A stretch of 32,226 nt of DNA. It comes from Clostridiaceae bacterium (lineage in GTDB: Bacteria; Bacillota; Clostridia; DSM-8532). This document shows, one piece after another, positions 26,188-32,226 of the stretch. The translations under genes were made by a program, and so were the position numbers. The notes beneath the pieces are model-generated. The model ran no database searches. It had not been told where the DNA came from and saw only the letters and a program-made list of their open reading frames with translations. The stretch is from contig JAAXZX010000005.1 in the NCBI GenBank assembly GCA_012719645.1, positions 1 to 32,226 of the forward strand, written 5' to 3'. Numbering within the stretch: position 1 is the stretch's first letter; each line of letters begins with the position of its first letter.

Positions 26188-27090
26188 TCATATCCTTGCA
26201 TACTGGGTGCGGTAGGCTGACGGGGTGCAGTTGGCATATTTCTTGAAGGCCCGGAGAAAGTTTGTTTCATCCCTGTAGCCCACCCTTTCCATGATTTCAT
26301 TGACAGTCAGGGTGGTCCGTTTCAGGAGGGAACAGGTTATCTGCATCCTGAGATTGGTCAGGTATTCCATGACCGTCAGTCCCGTAGCCTTCTTGAATTT
26401 TTGGTTCAGTGTGGTTTTGTTGGTATGGAACTTCGTGGTCAGATCGTTGATGGTGATCTTTTCAGGATAGTGAATATGGATATGGTTCACGATTTCACGG
26501 ATTTCATCGTCCATCCTGCCCATCACCAGGCTTTTATAACCTTCGTCATTGTTAAAGACCGAGTTGACCAGCAGCATCAGTTCAATGAAGAAGGAACGGC
26601 CGCGGCAGGGCCAGAAGCCATCCCTCTGATGGGTTAGTTCCTCATCCACAAGTGTTATGAGCTGGGATATCCGGCTGCCAAAATAAGTGTTTGCTCTCTT
26701 TGCCCCGATGTAGGAGTCGTTTCGCCACAGGAAAGGTCTGAAATACCACAGTTCCATATCCCCGCCCAATTCATCCTTTTTCTCGTGCAGCTTATCAAAG
26801 GTCAGGTCGGCATCATAGCATGACGGATCAAAATAGAGGATATCCAGGCGGATGTTGTTGGGTTCCTCGATATCCACCTCTTCCCGCTCATTAAGGCAGA
26901 TCACTGCCGGAGCTGTGACCAACTGACTTTGCTCACCGTTTCTGAACAATCCAAAGCCCTCGCTGACATAGACAATCCTGCACCGCTGGTTGAGACAGTC
27001 ATTGGGAAGAGTGGACATGTTCCTGCGGCAATACAGCTTAATCTCATAACCCTTAAGAAATTCTCTTCCGATGGTTGATAACTCCATCAT
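26188..27090 (-). CDS. AraC-family transcriptional regulator
   Basis: A 300-residue AraC/XylS-type regulator. The C-terminal ~95 residues hold two helix-turn-helix units (INDLTTKFHTNKTTLNQKFKKATG, then VNEIMERVGYRDETNFLRAFKKYANCTPSAYRTQY), the family's DNA-binding domain. The N-terminal ~200 residues are a probable cupin-like sensor (ICLNEREEVDIEEPNNIRLDILYFDPS) with no close family that I can name. The ATG overlaps the stop of the upstream RyR-domain gene (27087-27090), so the two are translationally coupled. This suggests a sensor plus regulator unit acting on the lipoprotein genes just downstream. Confidence 0.9.
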   Translation of the reverse strand: MMELSTIGREFLKGYEIKLYCRRNMSTLPNDCLNQRCRIVYVSEGFGLFRNGEQSQLVTAPAVICLNEREEVDIEEPNNIRLDILYFDPSCYDADLTFDKLHEKKDELGGDMELWYFRPFLWRNDSYIGAKRANTYFGSRISQLITLVDEELTHQRDGFWPCRGRSFFIELMLLVNSVFNNDEGYKSLVMGRMDDEIREIVNHIHIHYPEKITINDLTTKFHTNKTTLNQKFKKATGLTVMEYLTNLRMQITCSLLKRTTLTVNEIMERVGYRDETNFLRAFKKYANCTPSAYRTQYARI

Positions 27091-29042
27091 CTCACCTGAT
27101 CCTTTCCGGTTTCATAGACAATATAGCCGGATGCCTCAAGGATCCTGGGAATATTCCGCACCTGCATGAAATCAAGCTCTTCAAATGACGGCACCTGGTT
27201 GAAACGGCGGGTTACATCGGCAAGCCTTTCCCACGGCACCAGGCAGGCATGGCGCTTGTTGGCGGCATCCTTTGCCTTTTTGGCCCCGGCGGTGTCCGAA
27301 AGCTCCCACGCGGTCCAGCCGCTGGCAAAATGGAAGGCATTCCAGCGCAGGTGTTCCTGTTTTGCAAGATTCTCAAGCCGCGTGCCTTCAAGGTATTCCT
27401 CAAGCCTTACCGGCTGCCTGTCGCATTTTCCAGCCTCCGCCATGTCCAGCCCCAAAAGCCTGAGCTTGGTCCTTATGTTCATGGCGGCGGAGCGGTTGGA
27501 CTCCTTTGTAAACTCATCAAGTTCAAACCAGTTGTCCGCCGGGTCCACGTTATAGATCCTGTTGAACAGGGTATTCATGGTCCGTGCCATCTTATCCATG
27601 CTCTCATTGATGATGATGGACTCAGTGAATATATCGCTGATTCTCCCGAAGATGCGTATCCCCGGAAGCAAGTCGTTCTCCTGGTAATGGATGAGCTCTT
27701 CCGATCCCGAAACTTGCACGGCGATGACGACAGGCCTTTTTACGCCGTTCCTCCTAAGCAGCCTCTGTACCTCCAGCGCGGTTTCCATGCTGATCCTGTC
27801 ATCCTCGAGGCATATGGCTACATAGTTTATTTCATTGATATACCTGAGGATCAGGTCGTAAAAGGCGCTGCTTCCTGGGTCTGCCTGCACGAACTGTATG
27901 GAATAGTTGTCCCTGATGCCGCTGTACCGGTTGTTGAATGTGCCTTCCCTGCACTCCATTGCGTTGTCGGTGACGATGGCCCTGAACTGTCCGCCGTAAA
28001 ACTGCCCGCTGTACAGGGCCTTTCTCAGGACCTCGACCCCCATCCGTCCGAAACCGGCCAGGAAAAGGGTGAAGTCCGAATACACCCTTGCCTCGCAGGT
28101 ATCCAGTTCTATTGTTTCATAAACAGGGCATGTTTCCATAAGCTGCCTTGCCGCCAGGTCCGGTATGCTGAAAACCCGGAAATCGATCTTGACCCCGTTT
28201 TCCTTGCAGACCCTGTCCATAATCTGTCCCGTATTCTCAGACGGGGAATGTATGTAAAGGGTTATGTTTTCTGCGGGTGTCCCGTCCTTTTTGATGTTTT
28301 GGATAAGCCTGATGGCTGTCTGTATATTGGCGTTCTCCTGGTCCGACAAAAGGAAGAAATGAAAGGGCTTCTGGTAAAACACGGAGGGAAGCTTCAGGCT
28401 TTTCAGGCTCTCCACTTCACCGCAGTTCCGGTCAATCAGTATGCACTGGTTCTCGCGGATCTTCCTGACCAGGACCTCTTCCTCTTCGCTGCTCTGCTTA
28501 AGCCCTTCTATGACTATGATGCAGCGGTCCTTTTTGTTCTCCCTCAGGCTGCGGATCAGGTGGTAGGCATACTCGTTCAGACCGCAGAAAACATAGGTTT
28601 CGGATGGACGTGAAAAGAGCAGCTGGATGCGGGAAATGATATGCAGTCCAAAAAGGGAAAGCAGGGTGAGCACCGTGATCATCAGGCCCAATGCGTGTAC
28701 CAGGTGGAACAATGTTGAATAGACCAGGTTGTTCCTGAGTATTTCGCTTACTTCACCGAAGTCGTTCTCCAGTATAAAGATCCTGCAAGTAGAAAAAAGC
28801 GCCCTGAGGGAAATGACAGCCGCGTTCGGCGCAGCCTCCCCGTTGGCCGGCAGCGTCCCCAGGATTACGTGATCGGGCAAATACCCGATTATATACAGGA
28901 TCAGGCCGCTGAAAAAGGTGATTATGGCAAGGGGTATTTTTATCTTTTCATAGATATCACGGTACCTGGCGACAACCAGTCCGCTCAGTAGAATCAAACC
29001 CAATGATATAAGAAGCGATGTCATGGTTAGAGGAAACAGCAT
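27087..29042 (-). CDS. Membrane protein with tandem Rossmann (RCK/TrkA-N-like) and RyR domains
   Basis: A 651-residue protein that I can assign by architecture only. There are three clear membrane segments (about residues 5-25, 36-56 and 109-136) and a hydrophobic stretch between the last two. A first Rossmann-like domain begins at YVFCGLNEYA (about 150), with a degenerate glycine motif. A second starts at LFLAGFGRMGVEVL (GFGRMG about 330-335). A C-terminal RyR domain covers roughly 555-620 (LAKQEHLRWNAFHFASGW, later HACLVPWERL). No TVGYG-type potassium filter is seen. The frame opens at a TTG 11 codons earlier, but the ATG at 29040-29042 follows GGAGGAAG by 6 nt. It is coupled to the AraC-type gene. 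A nucleotide-gated membrane sensor or channel is an inference. Confidence 0.8.
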   Translation of the reverse strand: MLFPLTMTSLLISLGLILLSGLVVARYRDIYEKIKIPLAIITFFSGLILYIIGYLPDHVILGTLPANGEAAPNAAVISLRALFSTCRIFILENDFGEVSEILRNNLVYSTLFHLVHALGLMITVLTLLSLFGLHIISRIQLLFSRPSETYVFCGLNEYAYHLIRSLRENKKDRCIIVIEGLKQSSEEEEVLVRKIRENQCILIDRNCGEVESLKSLKLPSVFYQKPFHFFLLSDQENANIQTAIRLIQNIKKDGTPAENITLYIHSPSENTGQIMDRVCKENGVKIDFRVFSIPDLAARQLMETCPVYETIELDTCEARVYSDFTLFLAGFGRMGVEVLRKALYSGQFYGGQFRAIVTDNAMECREGTFNNRYSGIRDNYSIQFVQADPGSSAFYDLILRYINEINYVAICLEDDRISMETALEVQRLLRRNGVKRPVVIAVQVSGSEELIHYQENDLLPGIRIFGRISDIFTESIIINESMDKMARTMNTLFNRIYNVDPADNWFELDEFTKESNRSAAMNIRTKLRLLGLDMAEAGKCDRQPVRLEEYLEGTRLENLAKQEHLRWNAFHFASGWTAWELSDTAGAKKAKDAANKRHACLVPWERLADVTRRFNQVPSFEELDFMQVRNIPRILEASGYIVYETGKDQVR

Positions 29043-29090
29043 GCTAAACTTCCTCCGGGTGCGTATTTCTTCCAAACCGGTAATATCTTG

Positions 29091-29119
29091 ATTTTAACAT
29101 ACTATGCCTGTATAGTTAA
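29091..29119 (-). promoter_or_regulatory. Promoter of the RyR-domain / AraC operon
   Basis: Minus strand TTAACT (29114-29119), a 17-nt spacer and TAAAAT (29091-29096), 48 bp before the start. The -35 is only a partial match. The rest of the gap 29120-29320 shows no gene. Confidence 0.55.
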
Positions 29120-29320
29120 TACTTACTTTCCAGTATAAACCTGTTATGATGATACGACTTAAGGATGACGTATCATGAAAGGGATTGCTGTTTCTGTATG
29201 CCCCTTTCCTGCGCTGACCTGACGATATGCACGGCATTAAACCAGCCGGCAGGATACTTGCAGGCTGATAAATGCATTTTTACGGCTATCTCCTTCATCG
29301 GGCATGCTCCGGTTATGTAT

Positions 29321-29680
29321 CTATTTGTTCTTGGTCTGTATAAGACCGCGGATTATCAGGCCTATGCCAGCTGCCAGGCAGGCGAACATCAGGATGGTGA
29401 TATACAGCGTGGTAGGTTTGAAGTAGATCTGCAGGCCCATCAGCAAACCCGCAAGTATTGTGATAAGACCTGCGCCGATGAGTATCCAGCCCAGGGTTCG
29501 CTTTTTCATGGCAAAAAGAAGGATTACGCCTATAATGACGGGCAGGAGCAGCAGGCCGAAGGGCGGATTGTAGCCGCCAAAAAACCACCCGAGGCTGAAT
29601 CCCGTTCTTACATCAGTGTTCTGGGTGATCAGAAACAGTCCCAGTATGAATAATGCCAGGCCTGATAAAAAGCTTTTCAT
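29321..29680 (-). CDS. Small four-helix membrane protein of unknown function
   Basis: A 119-residue hydrophobic protein with four predicted membrane helices (about residues 3-22, 40-58, 62-84 and 91-113) joined by short loops. The conserved-looking loop FFGGYNPPFG lies between helices 1 and 2, and a KKRTLGW turn between helices 2 and 3. I know it only as a conserved membrane protein type of Bacillota. The start follows GGAGCGA by about 9 nt. It is 78 bp downstream of the CDF transporter on the same strand and might be its co-transcribed neighbour. Confidence 0.75.
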   Translation of the reverse strand: MKSFLSGLALFILGLFLITQNTDVRTGFSLGWFFGGYNPPFGLLLLPVIIGVILLFAMKKRTLGWILIGAGLITILAGLLMGLQIYFKPTTLYITILMFACLAAGIGLIIRGLIQTKNK

Positions 29681-29758
29681 ACAAGATTCGCTCCATTCAA
29701 AAGAGATTGGGTTTTATTGTCATTTCGCTATCATACTATCAAAACATGGCCATAAAGT

Positions 29759-30973
29759 CTACCGGGGCGACCCGTCCTTCCTGAAGCCGGGGTCTTCGTG
29801 GGTGCTTGACACGTAGTTCCTGTCGATGGTAATTACCGAATTGTACTGGGGATTGCAGCGCCTGATGGCCCTGCGGATCCGTCGGATGAGCTCATCATTG
29901 TCAACCTTGCAGGAAGGAGGCACTGTCACTTCAAAGATCAGCTTGGTATGGCTCTTCCCGAAAACAGCACGGAAATCGTGCATGGAAAGGCCCGGATCAA
30001 TATCCTTCAGTATGCCTTCCACATCCCCTTTAACACGATCAAGGCGCTCATCGCCGGTTACGACCGGGTCAACATGGATGACCATCTGGATATCCATTTC
30101 GGTGCTGAAATCCTTCTCGATGTCATCAATAATATGATGTATTTCGACGATATTGCTGTCCGCCGGCACTTCCGCGTGCACCGTGGCAAAGCACCGGTCA
30201 GGGCCGTAGTTGTGTATGACAAGGTCATGGAATCCTGTAACACCTTCATAGCTTTTCAGTTTATCCTCTATCTTTTTCACCAGTGCTTCGTCCGGCGCCT
30301 CTCCCAAAAGCGGATCGAGGGTTTTCCTTATGAGACCAATACCTGAAATGATAATAAACAATGCGACAGCTATGCCCATATAACCGTCCACCTGTATGCC
30401 GGTCAGACCCGCAAACACTGTTGCAGCCAGGACCGCGCCGGTTGAAGCCATATCATTTACGCTGTCCGCCGACGCGGCTTCAAGGGCTGTGGAATTGATC
30501 CTTCTTCCCATCTTCCTGTAGAACAGGCCCAGCCACAGCTTGGCGGCTATGGACAGGGCAAGCACGGCTGTTGCGGCCCAGCTGAACTGTATGGGAACCG
30601 GGTTTATGATCTTGTCCACGGAAGATCTGATAAGCTGCAGACCAAGCAGGAATACTACGAGGGAAACTATGAACCCTGAGATATACTCTATCCTGGCATG
30701 TCCGTACGGGTGTTCCTTGTCCGCCGGTTTTGCCGACATCTTGAACCCTATCAGGGTTATTACCGATGACCCGGCATCGGATATATTATTGACTGCGTCA
30801 GCCATTATGGCTATGCTTCGGGCAAGAATGCCTATAACCAGCTTAGCGCAAAACAAAACAATGTTACAGACTATCCCCGTCCATGAGGAAACCCTGCCAT
30901 AGCTCCTCCTGACTTCCGGGTCGGCCGTATTTTTATGATCCCTGATAAACAGGTGAATGATAAGACCAGTCAT
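29759..30973 (-). CDS. Cation diffusion facilitator (CDF) transporter
   Basis: A CDF-family divalent-metal exporter of 404 residues. Six membrane helices are followed by a cytoplasmic domain. The helix 2 metal-site region is ADAVNNISDAGSS; the helix 5 region is SADSVNDMAST (DxxxD). The HPYGHARIEY loop is characteristic. The C-terminal part is longer than in zinc YiiP and contains a second ferredoxin-like segment (HDFRAVFGKSHTKLIFEV), as in some Bacillota members. The Asn-rich site motifs resemble manganese-type CDFs, but the metal is not certain. TTG opens the frame two codons earlier; the ATG at 30971-30973 follows GAGGG by about 9 nt. Confidence 0.9.
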   Translation of the reverse strand: MTGLIIHLFIRDHKNTADPEVRRSYGRVSSWTGIVCNIVLFCAKLVIGILARSIAIMADAVNNISDAGSSVITLIGFKMSAKPADKEHPYGHARIEYISGFIVSLVVFLLGLQLIRSSVDKIINPVPIQFSWAATAVLALSIAAKLWLGLFYRKMGRRINSTALEAASADSVNDMASTGAVLAATVFAGLTGIQVDGYMGIAVALFIIISGIGLIRKTLDPLLGEAPDEALVKKIEDKLKSYEGVTGFHDLVIHNYGPDRCFATVHAEVPADSNIVEIHHIIDDIEKDFSTEMDIQMVIHVDPVVTGDERLDRVKGDVEGILKDIDPGLSMHDFRAVFGKSHTKLIFEVTVPPSCKVDNDELIRRIRRAIRRCNPQYNSVITIDRNYVSSTHEDPGFRKDGSPR

Positions 30974-31000
30974 AGCCAATACCCTCTGAAGCTGTTTGGA

Positions 31001-31156
31001 TTATCTCTCCAGTTCAAAGGCCTTTCTCAATATTGTGTCATATTCCATTCTATTATACAGGTCATCGCTGCTGTACCGTTCATGTATCCGTACCGGAAAT
31101 ATCGCAGGCCTGATCGAAATATGCATCGGGAATGACCGCTGTAAATCCTGCTGCAA
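31001..31156 (-). CDS. Possible small gene between QueG-like and CDF genes
   Basis: A 51-codon open frame from a TTG (31154-31156), with AAAGGA about 6 nt upstream, or 41 codons from an ATG at 31124-31126. The C-terminal half looks protein-like (RYSSDDLYNRMEYDTILRK, ending AFELER), with alternating acidic, basic and aromatic residues. It lies 40 bp after the QueG-like stop and 27 bp before the CDF start, a spacing that fits an operon. Codon choice (several ATA and AGA codons) differs from neighbours, so it could be a gene remnant or chance. I recognise no family. Confidence 0.35.
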   Translation of the reverse strand: MQQDLQRSFPMHISIRPAIFPVRIHERYSSDDLYNRMEYDTILRKAFELER

Positions 31157-31196
31157 TCCTCATCCTTTTAAATTCGCTATGCCTGTCCGGGACCGT

Positions 31197-31904
31197 TCAG
31201 CCGCCGGAACCGTGCGCCTTCAGATATCTTTGGGTCCAGGGACATATGTAAATGCACTTCCCGCACAGGGTATAGCTGACACCCAGCCTGGACATCAGCC
31301 GTATTGCCGTTTCCTGGCATCTGTGGACATCATATAAATCATCCCGGTTTTTATCCACGGACCAGTTGCTGCCCCTGACAGCGTTTCCGGGGCAGGCGTC
31401 ACGGCAAAGGGTGCAGTTGCCGCATCGGGATTCGTTTACAGGTGCCCCTGCCGGAAGGCTGGCGTTGGTAAGGACCGATGTGATGCGAATGGCGGAGCCG
31501 AACTGCTCGGTAACCAGAAGGGCGCATTTGCCTATCCAGCCCAATCCGGCTCTTGTGGCCACGGTCTTGTGGGGCAATGGTGTACTCAATGTATCCCGGT
31601 CATGGGCAACGATCGTGGTCGATTGCGGATGGGCTTCATAACCCTTCCCGGCAAGGAATCCGGCCGCAAAGTCGGCCAGGTTGTCCAGCATCTTGTTAAG
31701 CCTCGTGTATTCGTCATAGTATTCCAGTGTCGGTCCGTTCTCTATGCCTCGGATAATATCAGGATCTATGGCCACACCAATGGAAATGCCGTGGGTAAAG
31801 CCTTTCCTGTCCTGCTCAGGAATGTCCGCCAGGTCCGCAAATCCCACGAGGGATGCGCCCCTGCTAAATAGTTTGCTTCGAAGCTCATCGAACGCCTGCT
31901 CCAT
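31197..31904 (-). CDS. Short QueG-like (epoxyqueuosine reductase family) iron-sulfur protein
   Basis: A 235-residue protein related to QueG, the cobalamin/iron-sulfur enzyme of the last queuosine step. The family core TRAGLGWIGKCALLVTEQFG is present. Two cluster motifs follow: CGNCTLCRDACP, and CGKCIYICPW with an extra Cys in VHRCQ. It is much shorter than typical QueG (about 370 residues) and lacks the C-terminal HEAT-like part, so QueG activity should not be assumed. Upstream open frame to 32060 runs through a palindrome and is not real coding; GGGGAAG lies 7 nt before the ATG at 31902-31904, which sets the start. Confidence 0.85.
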   Translation of the reverse strand: MEQAFDELRSKLFSRGASLVGFADLADIPEQDRKGFTHGISIGVAIDPDIIRGIENGPTLEYYDEYTRLNKMLDNLADFAAGFLAGKGYEAHPQSTTIVAHDRDTLSTPLPHKTVATRAGLGWIGKCALLVTEQFGSAIRITSVLTNASLPAGAPVNESRCGNCTLCRDACPGNAVRGSNWSVDKNRDDLYDVHRCQETAIRLMSRLGVSYTLCGKCIYICPWTQRYLKAHGSGG

Positions 31905-31968
31905 TTGAACACTTCCCCATAATAGTTTGATTTCCAGTGTATCACATTTATAAGCAATATTCCATATA

Positions 31969-32026
31969 TCAAACCAGGGGGACGGTTCCTGTGGTTCGAA
32001 CCACAGGAACCGTCCCCCTGGTTTGA
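31969..32026. repeat. Perfect 58-nt REP-like palindrome
   Basis: Two 29-nt arms are exact complements with no spacer, centred on TTCGAA (31995-32000). Each arm contains GGGGGACGGTTCCTGTGG. This GGGACGGTTC-type motif recurs as an intergenic REP-like repeat in many bacteria and is often mis-read as coding. It lies between the divergent QueG-like and ferredoxin-like genes. Confidence 0.85.
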
Positions 32027-32031
32027 GGTTT

Positions 32032-32073
32032 GTAGCCATGGCTACCGATACCCCCGCCATTTGCGATTATAAT
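32032..32073 (+). promoter_or_regulatory. Putative -10 and palindrome upstream of the ferredoxin-like gene
   Basis: TATAAT at 32068-32073, 37 bp before the start codon. A perfect 14-nt palindrome, GTAGCCATGGCTAC, lies at 32032-32045 where a -35 region would be. No good -35 is visible, so an activator or repressor site is possible. Confidence 0.4.
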
Positions 32074-32110
32074 GGCATTGCAAGGAAAAAAAGAACAAGG
32101 AGTGATCAGC

Positions 32111-32226
32111 ATGAAAAGGAAAATTGTCAGGATCGATGAAGATAAATGCAACGGCTGCGGCCTGTGCATAAACGCATGCCACGAAGGCGCGCTGCAGCTT
32201 GTGGACGGAAAGGCGAAACTGGTATC
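32111..32226 (+). CDS. Ferredoxin-like 4Fe-4S protein, N-terminal part (cut by window edge)
   Basis: The first 38 codons of a gene running off the right end. [20 protein letters not shown] is a 4Fe-4S ferredoxin motif (CxxCxxCxxxC, with His where ferredoxins have Pro). The following LVDGKAKLV is typical of the turn after the cluster. AAGGAGTGA lies 6-7 nt before the ATG. The full protein may be a two-cluster ferredoxin or a larger iron-sulfur enzyme; the visible part cannot decide. Confidence 0.85.
   Translation, partial: MKRKIVRIDEDKCNGCGLCINACHEGALQLVDGKAKLV

Noticed and set aside
27249-28613. A 454-codon open frame on the plus strand
   Set aside because: It is antisense to the RyR-domain membrane protein and has no family features.
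27087-29042. Potassium channel or Trk uptake annotation
   Set aside because: No selectivity filter is visible and the membrane part has only three clear helices; the Rossmann similarity alone does not justify it.
31905-32169. Reading frames running through the palindrome, including an upstream extension of the QueG-like gene
   Set aside because: Their residues (GTVPVVRTTGTVPLV-type) come from the REP-like repeat itself; a well-placed ribosome site supports the internal ATG instead.

Overview
The window looks like a chromosomal segment of a Clostridia-class Bacillota bacterium, of roughly balanced GC content. The main reasons are the SCIFF six-cysteine peptide with its radical-SAM maturase (a near-signature of Clostridia), the paired glgC/glgD genes, a CtsR operator on a dnaJ-clpB operon, consensus sigma-A promoters and strong AGGAGG-type ribosome binding sites. 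Most genes lie on the minus strand. The exceptions are a DUF1836 gene, a zinc-ribbon gene, glgCD and a ferredoxin-like gene cut by the right edge.

Left part (1-9900). An SGNH hydrolase and a DUF1836 putative regulator are transcribed divergently from two sigma-A promoters that flank a perfect GTCAAT-N6-ATTGAC palindrome. A bidirectional terminator separates them from the minus-strand run cdd, era, recO, an unknown 93-aa gene and an AlbA_2/RecG-like gene. A small zinc-ribbon gene (+) then converges on clpB. ClpB follows a zinc-finger-less DnaJ/CbpA-type co-chaperone, and their promoter carries a textbook CtsR box.

Middle (9900-23800). glgC-glgD (ADP-glucose synthesis) is preceded by a bulged long hairpin. 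Next come der-plsY-gpsA (ribosome GTPase plus the first steps of phospholipid synthesis), then a 508-bp spacer full of inverted repeats, and the translation/secretion block rpmG-secE-nusG-rplK-rplA-(L10 leader)-rplJ-rplL. Here rplL is not followed by rpoB/rpoC but by a terminator, the repeat-rich spacer and der. Upstream are secD-secF, and upstream of those is the scfA-scfB pair that makes a thioether-crosslinked peptide.

Right part (23800-32226). A minus-strand accessory block encodes a membrane protein with two Rossmann/RCK-like domains and a C-terminal RyR domain. It is translationally coupled to an AraC-type regulator and followed by two tandem paralogous lipoproteins with Asp-box (YCF48-like) beta-propellers. 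This is the best candidate for an undescribed sensing system. Further right are a four-helix membrane protein, a cation-diffusion-facilitator transporter, a possible overlooked small gene, a short QueG-like iron-sulfur protein, a perfect 58-nt REP-type palindrome and the start of a ferredoxin-like gene. No rRNA, tRNA, CRISPR array, insertion sequence or prophage gene was seen.
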